A stretch of 64,000 bases of DNA from Pseudaquidulcibacter saccharophilus (GTDB taxonomy: Bacteria; Pseudomonadota; Alphaproteobacteria; Caulobacterales; Aquidulcibacteraceae): NCBI RefSeq assembly GCF_019455445.1, contig NZ_JAHWUS010000001.1, positions 310,001 to 374,000 of the forward strand, given 5' to 3'. Shown piece after piece: positions 8,941-18,103 of the stretch. The notes under the pieces were generated by a model, which saw nothing but the letters and a program-made list of their open reading frames with translations, was not told where the DNA came from and ran no database searches. Each line of letters begins with the position of its first letter. Positions within the stretch are counted from its first letter, which is position 1. The position numbers and the translations under genes are program-made.

Positions 8941-9072
8941 GAATCTGCCGTTTTATTATGCAAAATTTTATCCACAGGTTTTATGACATTTTTTTCACAG
9001 GTGGAAAAAGCTAGAGTCTTGACGCCATTGGGATTCTTTTAGAGTCAATAAAATTTCTGCAAAAAAAGAATC
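8941..9072. promoter_or_regulatory. Cluster of five GANTC (CcrM-type) sites
   Basis: GAATC 8941-8945, GAGTC 9014-9018, GATTC 9032-9036, GAGTC 9042-9046 and GAATC 9068-9072. Four of them fall within 59 bp. Random sequence would give about one site per 256 bp. GANTC is the target of the alphaproteobacterial cell-cycle methyltransferase CcrM. Confidence 0.6.
8968..8999 (+). promoter_or_regulatory. Pair of DnaA boxes
   Basis: TTATCCACA (8968-8976) and TTTTTCACA (8991-8999), same orientation, 23 bp apart start to start. The first is identical to the E. coli R1-type box. The second is also the left arm of a small inverted repeat (TTTTTCAC AG GTGGAAAAA). Confidence 0.6.
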
Positions 9073-9783
9073 ATTTTAACTGTTGCAAGCGCGTTTTTAA
9101 TGCGCTTAATTAAAATCGTTGCATGATGAGAGAGGCCAGTAATTGGCTTTTAAATCAGCGTTTAGCATAAATTTAAAATCTATTTGGGTGATGAATTAAG
9201 AATTTGATTTAGACTTTATCTTCTGGCGCCATAATGGTTCTGCTTAATTGATAAGTTTTCGATCTCTAAATTCTGATGCGGCAAATAGTTTTGGTTTTTG
9301 TGGGGCGCTATGGGTTTGTGAAATTATTTTGCAAACTTGTGATAGGGGGTAAGGAATTTGGGTTTTAAAATGGTTTACAAATCTCTTGTGGCCATAATTT
9401 AAAGTCCAACAATTAATTGATGTCTGAAATTTTTCTGGCAAAAATTAATTGCAAAATAGCTATTGGCGGGAAACAAAACTTCCATTGCTAATATCTAATC
9501 CAAAAATAAACATTCCTTTTGGAATGACGGGGGAATCGAAGTATCAAATATGTTTTCGACATAAGAGATACGGGCATAAGTGAATGATTTCTGATTGTTC
9601 ATTATGTCTATAAATTGCAACATTCCGGATTGTAGAAATTTGATTGTTAATTCATTTTAGCAAGTAAATTTGTGCGCCCAAAATTACCATTTTTCGTTCT
9701 TATTATTAGGATAAGAAATGCGGAATGGATAATAGATTAAATTTATATGTGTGTATGTTTTGGATGCTTGGTGGGGTTAAATA

Positions 9784-11328
9784 ATGGCAAACGATAAAGG
9801 CCAGTCAGTAGGAAAAAGACTTGTGGCAGAGTTCGTAAGTGAGAATATTGATCACGACGCACTTAATCATGATAATTTAGCTGAAAGCAATTTTTCGTCC
9901 CTGAAGAGCGGCGCCAATAATGAAACCAACCAATTGGCCGACAATCTTGCTGCGGCAAATAATATTTGGCAGAAACTTTCACCACGCCTCAGAAGTATTT
10001 TGGGCAATGGCGATTTCAAGGCATGGATTGCGCCTTTAACATTATACAAAGCAACCGAAAGCATCATTTGCTTTAATGCGCCAAATGACTTTGCGCGTTC
10101 ACGTATTCGCACTGAATATTTGCATCGTTTACAGGCGGTTTGGAATGATTTTGATCCAATGCGCCGCCGTCTTGTTATAGATCACCATGCTACCAAAGAG
10201 GCAATCAGCCTTTCATATGATGAAGTGGTGAATATTACCAAAGAAGTTAAACACGAAGCGGTTGAAACAATTAATTCAACCCAACTTTTTGAACCAATAG
10301 ACCTTAACCATTGTCCAAAAACTTTCGACAATTATGAAAAAGGTGCTTCAAACCAAATCGCAATTGCGGTGGCAAAGCGTATTGCCTGTGAAATGGGCGG
10401 TGGTGAAATTATTTATTTTCATGGCCTTAATGGGGTTGGTAAAACCCACCTTCTAAGCGCGATTGCCCATCATTCAATGGAATCTAATTCAAAACGCCGC
10501 GTAATTTCAATTACTGCACAGCGATTTTTAAATTTGTTCCAAAATGCTTTGCGCGATAAACAGCTTAATCCATTTAAAGAAGGATTGCGTGGTGCAGACC
10601 TTCTTTTGGTGGACGATATTCAAATGATTTGCGGCAAATCTGCCACCCAAGATGAGTTTTTTCAAACCATCATGGATTTGTTGAATATGGGTAAAACCGT
10701 GGTTTGTACTGCGGATGTTCCACCTGATGCTTTATTGGGCCTAACCTCACGGATGCAGGGTATTTTGATGGGTGGCTTCAATGTTCGTATCGAAGAACCG
10801 GACTTTGAGCTGCGACGAAAGATTGCATTGCGCAAGGCGCAAGAATTCGCAATAAAAAGACCGGACTTTAAACCACCGCAAGAGGCATTTGACATTCTTG
10901 CTGCGCGTATTATTGGTACTGGGCGTTCAATTGAAGGTGTGGTAAAGCAGATTTTTGCTTCATCGGCTTTGATTGGGCAGGAGGCAACAATGGAAGTGGT
11001 ATTCGACACAATTGGCGACCGGTTCAAAGCACCGTCTAAAACTGTGCCTGTTGAAAATATCAAAAAGAAAGTTGCACAGCATTTTGATATCACCATAGAA
11101 GATTTGGTTGGTACACGCCGCCATATTTCTGTTGCGCGCCCGCGCCAGATTGCAATGTATTTCTGCAAGAAATTTACTAAACGCTCATTCCCTGATATTG
11201 CGGCGCGTATGGGTGGTCGTGATCACACAACTGTCATGCATGCAGTAAAACGTATCGAAGAATTGGCAAATAAAGACACCAAATTTGCTAATGAGCTTCA
11301 GATTATTGCCAATAAAATCTTGGGATAA
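9784..11328 (+). CDS. dnaA: Chromosomal replication initiator protein DnaA
   Basis: AAA+ ATPase that binds DnaA boxes and opens the origin. The 514-residue product has domain I starting at IWQKLSPRLRSIL (residue 61), the Walker A motif GLNGVGKT (214-221), Walker B LLLVDDIQ (273-280), and the domain IV signature GGRDHTTVMHAVKRIEEL (about 477-494). Sixty residues precede domain I, an extension beyond most DnaA proteins; no ATG lies between them, and only a weak ribosome site (GGTGGGG) is seen. dnaN does not follow: dnaA ends at a strong terminator and the next gene is convergent. The upstream region has DnaA boxes, so autoregulation is likely. Confidence 0.97.
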   Translation: MANDKGQSVGKRLVAEFVSENIDHDALNHDNLAESNFSSLKSGANNETNQLADNLAAANNIWQKLSPRLRSILGNGDFKAWIAPLTLYKATESIICFNAPNDFARSRIRTEYLHRLQAVWNDFDPMRRRLVIDHHATKEAISLSYDEVVNITKEVKHEAVETINSTQLFEPIDLNHCPKTFDNYEKGASNQIAIAVAKRIACEMGGGEIIYFHGLNGVGKTHLLSAIAHHSMESNSKRRVISITAQRFLNLFQNALRDKQLNPFKEGLRGADLLLVDDIQMICGKSATQDEFFQTIMDLLNMGKTVVCTADVPPDALLGLTSRMQGILMGGFNVRIEEPDFELRRKIALRKAQEFAIKRPDFKPPQEAFDILAARIIGTGRSIEGVVKQIFASSALIGQEATMEVVFDTIGDRFKAPSKTVPVENIKKKVAQHFDITIEDLVGTRRHISVARPRQIAMYFCKKFTKRSFPDIAARMGGRDHTTVMHAVKRIEELANKDTKFANELQIIANKILG

Positions 11329-11345
11329 TCTTTTTGCAATTTAAA

Positions 11346-11390
11346 AATAATAAAGGCGTAATCGGTTTGGATTGCGCCTTTATTATTTTT
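11346..11390. terminator. Bidirectional terminator between dnaA and ggt
   Basis: A 13-bp perfect stem, AATAATAAAGGCG (11346-11358) with CGCCTTTATTATT (11375-11387). There is a T-run on the plus side and A-rich sequence on the other, so it can serve both convergent genes. Confidence 0.9.
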
Positions 11391-11406
11391 AGTAATTTAT
11401 TATGGC

Positions 11407-13143
11407 CTAATGAACCGCAACCGCATTGCCTTCGCGGCGTGAATCGGCAGCGCCAATAAGTTTGCCATCTTTAAACATAATCGCATGCAGGCCAGAATTT
11501 TCGGCACCGCCACCACCGGTAAATTTGTGCCCAAGTGCGGTTAAGCCGTCAAGTTTTGCCTTATCCATTCTTGAAAATTCCATGCTTACGGGTGTTGAAC
11601 GGGCGATGATATTTGGTTGATCAAGCGCGTCTTGTAACGGCATGTTCCAATCTAAAATGCCAATCAATGCCTTGGTAACATATGCGATAATCGCATTGCC
11701 ACCAGGTGAACCAATGCCCAATTCAAATTGCCCATCCTTGTCAAAAACAATAGTTGGTGACATTGATGAACGTGGCTTTTTGCCCGGTGCAACCGCATTA
11801 ACAATTGGCACGCCATCGCTATCAACAGGAAGCATTGAAAAATCGGTCAACTGGTTATTTATGAAAAAGCCATCAACCATGGTTTGCGCACCAAAAAGAT
11901 TTTCAACCGACGTGGTCATGGAAACCACGTTTCCTTCTTTATCAACGATTACGAAGTGTGATGTACCGTGTTCTTTGCCGGTTGCGTCTTTCCCGCGTTT
12001 TTGTGCGCCTTCTGGAGTTCCAGGCGATACGGTATCAAAAGAACTGCTATCAGAAAGAAGGTCCGCGCGGGACTTAAGATATTTCTTATCAAGCAAGCCT
12101 TTCACGGGAACGGCAACAAATTTATCATCGGCAACATAGGTGTCGCGGTCAATATAGCCAAGGCGTTGTGCCTCAATATAATGATGGATGCCTTCGATGC
12201 CATTGCCCATTTTTGGCATGTCAAAATTTTCAACAATGCCCATAATCATAAGCTCACCGATACCGCCTGATGATGGCATACCCATTCCGCAAATTAAATG
12301 TACACGGTAAGTTTGGCAAAGCGGTTCTTTGCGTTCAACCCGCACATTCGCCATGTCTTCCATGCTAAGGGTGCCAGGGATTGGTTTTGATTGAACTGCT
12401 TTTACAATATCTTGCGCGATATAACCTTTGTAGAAAACGTCAATGCCTTGGGTCGCAATATCATCCATAGTTTTGGCAAAAGCGGGGTTTTTCATCAATG
12501 TACCTGCCGCATATGGTTTGCCATCAGGGCCATAAAAATATTTTTTAACCCCTTCACCTGGTTCAGTCATTTTTGGAAGTACCTGCAATAATTCGGCGGT
12601 GCGCGGCGTTAATTGATAGCCATTTGTTGCAAGGGTTTTCGCATTTTGGAAACCCTGGTCCCATCCCAATTTGCCATGATCAGACCACGCAAGATGCAAC
12701 ATTTTTAAAACCGCAGGTGCCCCAGTTGATCTGCCAGATTTAACAGCGGTCCAAAATTCCATTGGCTTACCGGTCGCTTTATCCATAAACATATCGGGGG
12801 TTGCGCCCATTGGCGCTGCCTCACGGCCATCATAGGATTGGACATCACCTGTTTTGGCATCATAATAAAGCATGAATGCACCGCCACCGATACCCGATGA
12901 TTGTGGCTCAATTAATGTTAGGACGGTTTGCACGGCAATTGCGGCATCAACCGCACTGCCACCTTTTTCCAAAATCTCAACACCAGCTTTTGTGGCAAGT
13001 GGGTTAGCAGATGCCACCATGCCGCCGCTACTCCAACTTTTTGCGGGTGCAGCCTCAAATTTGCGGGTGGTTGTGTTGGTGGCAGGTAAGGTTTGGCAAG
13101 CCACAAGTGATAGGCATGAAACAAGTGAAATTATACGGCGCAT
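11407..13143 (-). CDS. ggt: Gamma-glutamyltransferase, probable lipoprotein
   Basis: Exported N-terminal-nucleophile enzyme that cleaves gamma-glutamyl bonds such as in glutathione. The start at 13143 was chosen because GGGAG lies just before it and the first residues form a lipoprotein signal, MRRIISLVSCLSLVAC, with Cys16 as lipidation site; a longer frame reaches 13191. The autoprocessing threonine lies in HGTSHFVIVDKEGN, followed by INNQLTDFS. The lid/substrate motifs PRSSMSPTIVF and GIGSPGGNAI are also present. At 578 residues it has the full proenzyme length. It is downstream of ampG on the same strand with a 123-bp gap. Lipid anchoring is less usual than a soluble periplasmic form. Confidence 0.92.
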   Translation of the reverse strand: MRRIISLVSCLSLVACQTLPATNTTTRKFEAAPAKSWSSGGMVASANPLATKAGVEILEKGGSAVDAAIAVQTVLTLIEPQSSGIGGGAFMLYYDAKTGDVQSYDGREAAPMGATPDMFMDKATGKPMEFWTAVKSGRSTGAPAVLKMLHLAWSDHGKLGWDQGFQNAKTLATNGYQLTPRTAELLQVLPKMTEPGEGVKKYFYGPDGKPYAAGTLMKNPAFAKTMDDIATQGIDVFYKGYIAQDIVKAVQSKPIPGTLSMEDMANVRVERKEPLCQTYRVHLICGMGMPSSGGIGELMIMGIVENFDMPKMGNGIEGIHHYIEAQRLGYIDRDTYVADDKFVAVPVKGLLDKKYLKSRADLLSDSSSFDTVSPGTPEGAQKRGKDATGKEHGTSHFVIVDKEGNVVSMTTSVENLFGAQTMVDGFFINNQLTDFSMLPVDSDGVPIVNAVAPGKKPRSSMSPTIVFDKDGQFELGIGSPGGNAIIAYVTKALIGILDWNMPLQDALDQPNIIARSTPVSMEFSRMDKAKLDGLTALGHKFTGGGGAENSGLHAIMFKDGKLIGAADSRREGNAVAVH

Positions 13144-13266
13144 ATTATTCTCCCGAGGACATAAGCTAATGTGCATATGCCAAACGGGCAATATCTTTAT
13201 ATGCTTTTTGCCGCTTTGAACCCCAATAGTACAATAAATATGGCAAATTGGGGTTTAATTGGTGAA

Positions 13267-15021
13267 TTATGAATTTTCTTCGAGGTGTCGTCGTGCTTCA
13301 CCGCGCGAAATAACAAATACCATTATTATTCCGAATATCCCCATAACCATAGTATAAAGGAAGAATGCACCATAACCCGCAGCTAGCGCTTGGGCGGTTA
13401 CACCCATTTTTGCCGCCGCCAGCTCAAATGAACCTTTTCCAAGGTGGGTGAATTGGGGTGTCAATTTTGCCATAACGCCAGTGTGCGAAGAATGCGCCAA
13501 GCCTTCAACAATACGTCCCGAAAGCGCCATGATGATTTTACCAGGCAGGGCATAAAGCGAGGAGAACATTGCATATTGCATTGCCGTAAAGCCTTCATGT
13601 GTAAGGCGCGACATATAAACGATGAAAACTGTTCCTGCGAACGATGCCGAAATATTATCAATACCAATTGCTGCCCATAAGGATGGTTGAATTCCCATAT
13701 TTGCAAAGAATGGAATATTTTGGTTGCCAAAATAGCAAATTGCCAAGAAACCAATGTGCGAAAGTGGCTGTGAAAACGCCCCGAATATAAGGCATTTGAA
13801 AATCCCAAATCGCATAATTCCCCATCCGGCAAGGCCTGCACCAACCGCATTAACAATCACACCAAAAATCTTTTGCGCATTGGCAATTTCTGCCTTGGTA
13901 TAACCGGCATCAAGATACATTGCACCAGTTATATTAAGCAGGAATTCTGATAAGCGGTAAACACACATAAATACCAAAATCAGGGTTGCTGCATTTCCAA
14001 AACGTTTGAAATAATCTGCAATTGGCTCACCAAATGCGGATTTGAAATAGGCCGATGCTTTGGTTTTAAGATTTGGAAGCGGTTGGGCAATTAAATAAAT
14101 AAAGAAAAGACCGGTTGCCGCAAATGCCACTTGTTGCCAAACCCCAAATGGTTTTGCCTCAAGTGATTTTTGCAATGCCTCAAGGCCACCATAAAATTCA
14201 CCCAAAAACCATGCGACAGGTTCTGCACGTCCACCAAGACCCGCCGCCAAGAAACACGCCGCCAATACCAAAAGTAAAAGACGACCTCCCCATTCCAGTG
14301 CTTCAATTGCTGGATTTTGAATGGTATCATCGGGGGCACGCCAACGCGGCGCTGGTGCAACCTTTTCACGGTCGGCAACCAATGTTGCAATGATGGGAAC
14401 AATCATGCACACACCCATCGTGGCATAGGCAACGCCCCAACCAAGATGTTGATAAACGTTACCGTTAAAATATTGGGCAATATACAAAGGCACCGCACCA
14501 GTTACCACAAAGGCAATACGATAGCCCCATTGATACATTGCGGTTAGAATTCCCAATTTATCATTGTTTTCAGCAACCTCAATCCGCCATGCGTCAACTG
14601 CAATGTCGTGGGTCGCACCAGTAAAGGCAAGAAAACCAGTTAATGTCGCAAATAATGCAAATTGTGAACCGGGGTCGAGCATTGATAAAATTATCAAAAA
14701 CGCCATTGCCAATGATTGCGTTAGTAAGATCCAAGAACGACGTCTTCCAAGCCATTTATCAAGTATTGGCAAGGCGATTCTATCAACCAATGGTGCCCAC
14801 AAAAATTTAAATGCATAAGAAAGTGTTGCAAGACCCAAAAGCGAAATAATGGTCAAAGAAACGCCTGCATCACGCATCCATGTTCCCATTGTAAAGCTGG
14901 TTCCGGCAAGTAAATTCGGCATACCTGCCGAAAATCCCAAACCAAACATAACTAATGAAGAACGCTCAAAAAATGCTTTAATATCGGTTTTCTTTTTTTC
15001 TTCTATTGTTGCTTCAGCCAT
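13267..15021 (-). CDS. ampG: AmpG-type muropeptide permease (major facilitator superfamily)
   Basis: Inner-membrane carrier that imports anhydromuropeptides for peptidoglycan recycling. The 584-residue sequence has about 14 hydrophobic segments, as AmpG does. The N-terminal region (MFGLGFSAGMPNLLAGTSF, then DAGVSLTIISLLGLATLSYAFKFLWAPLVDRI) is family-typical, and LGRRRSWILLTQ follows transmembrane helix 2. The start at 15021 (MAEATIEEKKK) has GGGGCATTTG before it; a longer frame to 15084 lacks a ribosome site. A hydrophilic insert with two extra helices lies mid-protein. No AmpC or AmpR gene is nearby, so a recycling role is more likely than beta-lactamase induction. Confidence 0.88.
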   Translation of the reverse strand: MAEATIEEKKKTDIKAFFERSSLVMFGLGFSAGMPNLLAGTSFTMGTWMRDAGVSLTIISLLGLATLSYAFKFLWAPLVDRIALPILDKWLGRRRSWILLTQSLAMAFLIILSMLDPGSQFALFATLTGFLAFTGATHDIAVDAWRIEVAENNDKLGILTAMYQWGYRIAFVVTGAVPLYIAQYFNGNVYQHLGWGVAYATMGVCMIVPIIATLVADREKVAPAPRWRAPDDTIQNPAIEALEWGGRLLLLVLAACFLAAGLGGRAEPVAWFLGEFYGGLEALQKSLEAKPFGVWQQVAFAATGLFFIYLIAQPLPNLKTKASAYFKSAFGEPIADYFKRFGNAATLILVFMCVYRLSEFLLNITGAMYLDAGYTKAEIANAQKIFGVIVNAVGAGLAGWGIMRFGIFKCLIFGAFSQPLSHIGFLAICYFGNQNIPFFANMGIQPSLWAAIGIDNISASFAGTVFIVYMSRLTHEGFTAMQYAMFSSLYALPGKIIMALSGRIVEGLAHSSHTGVMAKLTPQFTHLGKGSFELAAAKMGVTAQALAAGYGAFFLYTMVMGIFGIIMVFVISRGEARRHLEENS

Positions 15022-15237
15022 CAAATGCCCCAAATAAAACCTCGAAATAAGTGGCAACCTTATTATGTTTGTGTAGCAAAGCAATATTTGAATTGTAAAA
15101 AATAACTGTCATTAAATTGAAAAATGCCCAGATTGCTATTGAAAACCCCCTGCCTTTGGGGCTAAAAGCCAACGCCAAAGCACTATTTTGCATTTGGTAT
15201 AAATATTAATTTCGCATGAGAAAACGGAATCTAAATT

Positions 15238-16527
15238 ATGGCAAATGTTGTGGTCGTGGGCGCTCAGTGGGGCGATGAAGGTAAAGGCAAGATTGTTGAC
15301 TGGTTGTCCGATCGTGCTGATTTGGTTGTCCGCTTTCAAGGTGGTCACAATGCTGGTCACACCCTAGTTGTTGGCGAAAATGTTTATAAATTATCGCTTT
15401 TGCCATCTGGTGTGGTTCAAGGGAAATTATCATTAATTGGTAATGGTGTTGTGGTTGATCCCAATGCACTACTTGCCGAAATTGAACGTATTTCAAATCA
15501 AGGCGTCAAAATTGATCCGACCACTTTGGGTCTTGCCGAAAACGCGGCATTGATTTTGCCAATCCACCAAGATTTAGATGCCGCCCGTGAAAACGAAGCT
15601 GGTAAAAACAAAATCGGCACAACTGGTCGCGGTATTGGTCCTGCTTACGAAGACAAGGTTGGTCGCCGTGCAATTCGGGTTGCCGATTTATTTGACGAAG
15701 CATCATTAAAATCAAAAATCGAACGTTTAATGGCGCATCACCGCGCATTGCGTGCTGGTCTTGATTTGCCACCAATTGATGGCGAAAAATTATTTGCAGA
15801 TTTAATGGCGCTTGCGCCGAAATTATTGCCTTATGTTCGTCCGGTTTGGCGTGACCTTGAACAAGCACGTAAAGATAATAAAAAAGTTTTATTCGAGGGT
15901 GCGCAAGGTATTTTGCTTGATGTTGATCATGGCACATATCCGTACGTTACTTCGTCATCAACTGTTGCAGGACAGGCGGCATCTGGTTCTGGTACTGGCC
16001 CTGGCAACCTTGACTATGTTCTTGGCATTGTAAAGGCATATACAACCCGTGTTGGCGAAGGTCCTTTCCCAACTGAATTATTTGACGATGTCGGCAAGGG
16101 CATTGGCGAACGTGGTCGCGAATTTGGTACGGTTACTGGGCGGGCGCGTCGTTGTGGTTGGTTTGATGCAATATTGGTGCATCAGGCATGTTGTGTGGGC
16201 GGTATAACTGGCCTTGCACTAACCAAATTGGATGTGCTTGATGGCGTTGAAACCATTAACATTTGCGTCGGTTATAAATTGGGCGACAAGGTTCTTGATT
16301 ATTACCCATCTAATCTTCATGCCCAAGCAAATGTAGAGCCGATTTACGAAACTGTTGAAGGTTGGTCGGAAACTACATTTGGTGCGCGTTCATGGAAAGA
16401 TCTTCCTGCCAATGCGATTAAATATATCCGTCGTATTGAGGAGTTGGTTGGTCGTCCAATCGCACTTGTATCAACTTCACCTGAGCGTGAGGATACAATT
16501 CTTGTAACTGACCCATTTGCAAAATAA
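15238..16527 (+). CDS. purA: Adenylosuccinate synthetase
   Basis: Catalyses the GTP-dependent condensation of IMP and aspartate, the first step from IMP to AMP. The 429-residue product starts with [18 protein letters not shown], which holds the catalytic Asp13 region and the P-loop-like [16 protein letters not shown] and the IMP-binding [13 protein letters not shown] follow. The C-terminal GTP site (LTKLDVLDG, then STSPERED) is intact. Length and motifs are standard. A 5-bp gap to the following small gene suggests co-transcription. Confidence 0.98.
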   Translation: MANVVVVGAQWGDEGKGKIVDWLSDRADLVVRFQGGHNAGHTLVVGENVYKLSLLPSGVVQGKLSLIGNGVVVDPNALLAEIERISNQGVKIDPTTLGLAENAALILPIHQDLDAARENEAGKNKIGTTGRGIGPAYEDKVGRRAIRVADLFDEASLKSKIERLMAHHRALRAGLDLPPIDGEKLFADLMALAPKLLPYVRPVWRDLEQARKDNKKVLFEGAQGILLDVDHGTYPYVTSSSTVAGQAASGSGTGPGNLDYVLGIVKAYTTRVGEGPFPTELFDDVGKGIGERGREFGTVTGRARRCGWFDAILVHQACCVGGITGLALTKLDVLDGVETINICVGYKLGDKVLDYYPSNLHAQANVEPIYETVEGWSETTFGARSWKDLPANAIKYIRRIEELVGRPIALVSTSPEREDTILVTDPFAK

Positions 16528-16531
16528 CAAT

Positions 16532-16762
16532 ATGCCACAAGATAACGATAATATCGAAGATATTGATGACGGAATGCGCACAATTTCCGATGAGGAATGG
16601 GACAATCCCAAGCCACTAGAAGGTAAGGCGTTACAAACTCACCAAGAGAATGTGATGAATGTGCGCAAACTTGTAATTTCGTTTGCGATATTCAAGGTTG
16701 GATTTCTTGTGCTTGTGGCGGCAATTCTATGGAAATTCTTTGGTCATGGCGCGCATCATTAA
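16532..16762 (+). CDS. Small single-pass membrane protein of unknown function
   Basis: A 76-residue protein with an acidic N-terminal half (DNDNIEDIDDGMRTISDEEW) and one predicted transmembrane helix at about residues 48-69, ending in a histidine-rich tail (GHGAHH). The ATG at 16532, five bases after the purA stop, was preferred to a TTG inside purA at 16517. It is probably co-transcribed with purA. Its stop overlaps the convergent yraN gene by 4 bp. No family was recognised. Confidence 0.6.
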   Translation: MPQDNDNIEDIDDGMRTISDEEWDNPKPLEGKALQTHQENVMNVRKLVISFAIFKVGFLVLVAAILWKFFGHGAHH

Positions 16763-17112
16763 AACGCGTTTTTGATATGCTTTGGTAATTTCCAAGGGGC
16801 ACAAGCAATTACGTCATAGCGCCATTGCTTCTGCCCTGCCCATTTGCGTGATTTACAAAAACCAATTGCCGCGTTTTTAATGCGTTCCATTTGTCTATGA
16901 CTTATGGAAAATTGTGCGCTTTCGGTGGCTTTGCGTAATTTAACTTCGACAAAGACAAGTTTTTTACCACGCAATGCGATAATATCAATTTCGCCATAAT
17001 TATTGCGATATCGGGTTCTTAAAACCAAATAGAATTTTAAGGTCAAAAGCAAAATTGCGGCAAATTCGGCAAGCCGTCCGTAAAATTCCGATTTTTGCCT
17101 TTTTTCACTCAT
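16759..17112 (-). CDS. yraN: UPF0102 family protein YraN
   Basis: A 117-residue protein with the restriction-endonuclease-like fold of UPF0102. The core RYRNNYGEIDIIALRGKKLVFVEVKLRK contains the E-I-D and E-V-K positions of the PD-(D/E)XK-type site. The biochemical role is unsettled in the family. It overlaps the end of rsmI by 4 bp (ATGA-type), and the rsmI-yraN pair next to a divergent LpoA/LppC gene is widely conserved. Confidence 0.9.
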   Translation of the reverse strand: MSEKRQKSEFYGRLAEFAAILLLTLKFYLVLRTRYRNNYGEIDIIALRGKKLVFVEVKLRKATESAQFSISHRQMERIKNAAIGFCKSRKWAGQKQWRYDVIACAPWKLPKHIKNAF

Positions 17113-17969
17113 TTTAGCTTTAGCGCCATTTCATATATATCGCGTGATTTTTGCCCGGTAATTTCAGCCACTTCTTTAGAAAGTGCTTTTAGAGGCATAT
17201 TTTCAAGCCGCTCTTTAATCATGCTTTCAATATCTTTTTGTTCAAAACTTTGTTCGCTTTCATCGCGGGCAATGATTATAACAATTTCACCGCGTGGCGC
17301 ACCGGCCTCATTATAATATTCAATCAGATTTTGAATATTACCGCGCCGCTTTTCTTCATATAATTTAGTTAGTTCACGGGTTACGGCAATTTTACGATTA
17401 CCCAAAACCATTTTTAAATCTTTTAAACATTCCAAAAGCCTTGGCCCAGTTTCAAAAAAGGCGATAGCGGTTTTTAATTGTTTGAATTCGGTAAAGAATT
17501 TTTGTCTTGCCCCACTTTTATTAGGTGCAAAGCCCATGAATGAAAATTGCTTTATATCAAACCCTGATGCCACAAGCGCGGTTAAAACACTTGATGCCCC
17601 GGGGATTGCAAACACCTCATGGCCATTTTCAATTATGAAATCGGCAACCCTTTGTCCGGGGTCTGAAATGCTTGGGGTTCCAGCATCGGAAACCAAGACT
17701 ACAATCTTTCCATCCTCAATTGCTGTTAGCGCAGCTTTGGCGGCATTTAATGCCACCTCTTCATCGGCACGGATAATTTTTTGCTTGATACCAAATTGTG
17801 AAAATAATTTTGCCGTAACACGTGTATCTTCGGCAAGTACTAAATCGCATTGTTTTAATATTTCGACTGCCCGATAGGTAATATCGCCAAGATTTCCAAT
17901 AGGTGTTGCCACAAGATAAAGTGCGGGAATGTATTGGGATGTGCTTTTTGGATTTGTATTAATTTGCAT
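17109..17969 (-). CDS. rsmI: 16S rRNA (cytidine1402-2'-O)-methyltransferase
   Basis: Methylates the 2'-O of C1402 in the ribosomal P site, using S-adenosylmethionine. The 286-residue tetrapyrrole-methylase-fold protein shows LYLVATPIGNLGDITYRA at residues 18-35, the substrate-region motif LAEDTRVTAKLF, and the SAM-binding VSDAGTPSISDPG. The C-terminal domain ends EVAEITGQKSRDIYEMAL, as in the family. It is divergent from the LpoA-like gene across a 134-bp spacer. Confidence 0.96.
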   Translation of the reverse strand: MQINTNPKSTSQYIPALYLVATPIGNLGDITYRAVEILKQCDLVLAEDTRVTAKLFSQFGIKQKIIRADEEVALNAAKAALTAIEDGKIVVLVSDAGTPSISDPGQRVADFIIENGHEVFAIPGASSVLTALVASGFDIKQFSFMGFAPNKSGARQKFFTEFKQLKTAIAFFETGPRLLECLKDLKMVLGNRKIAVTRELTKLYEEKRRGNIQNLIEYYNEAGAPRGEIVIIIARDESEQSFEQKDIESMIKERLENMPLKALSKEVAEITGQKSRDIYEMALKLK

Positions 17970-18103
17970 TTTTCTAAATTCGGGCTTATCGATTTGTGTT
18001 TTTTATTTTATAGAATGTTTTATAACAATTCCAAGCCCATATTATTTGGGTAATAAAAATAACAAAAGCTGGTTGTGTTTTGGCTTAAACAAAAGAGGAT
18101 TAA

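Larger units (their letters stand above)
8796..9783. other. Long noncoding region between rpsT and dnaA, candidate dnaA control region or origin
   Basis: Nearly 1 kb without a convincing gene. Three DnaA-box-like 9-mers occur: TTATCCACA at 8968-8976 (perfect), TTTTTCACA at 8991-8999 (fits TTWTNCACA), and TTATCCACC on the minus strand at 8812-8820 (one mismatch). A very AT-rich segment at about 8908-8937 lies just left of the two closely spaced boxes. Five GANTC sites lie between 8941 and 9072. These are features of an initiation region or of DnaA/CcrM-controlled dnaA transcription. Between about 9075 and 9700 nothing specific is seen. In Caulobacter the origin is elsewhere, so the origin reading is inference. 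Confidence 0.45.

Noticed and set aside
9244-9441. A 65-codon open frame on the minus strand in the rpsT-dnaA region
   Set aside because: No ribosome site, no recognisable family and atypical composition (many Lys, His and Cys); it looks like a chance frame in noncoding DNA.
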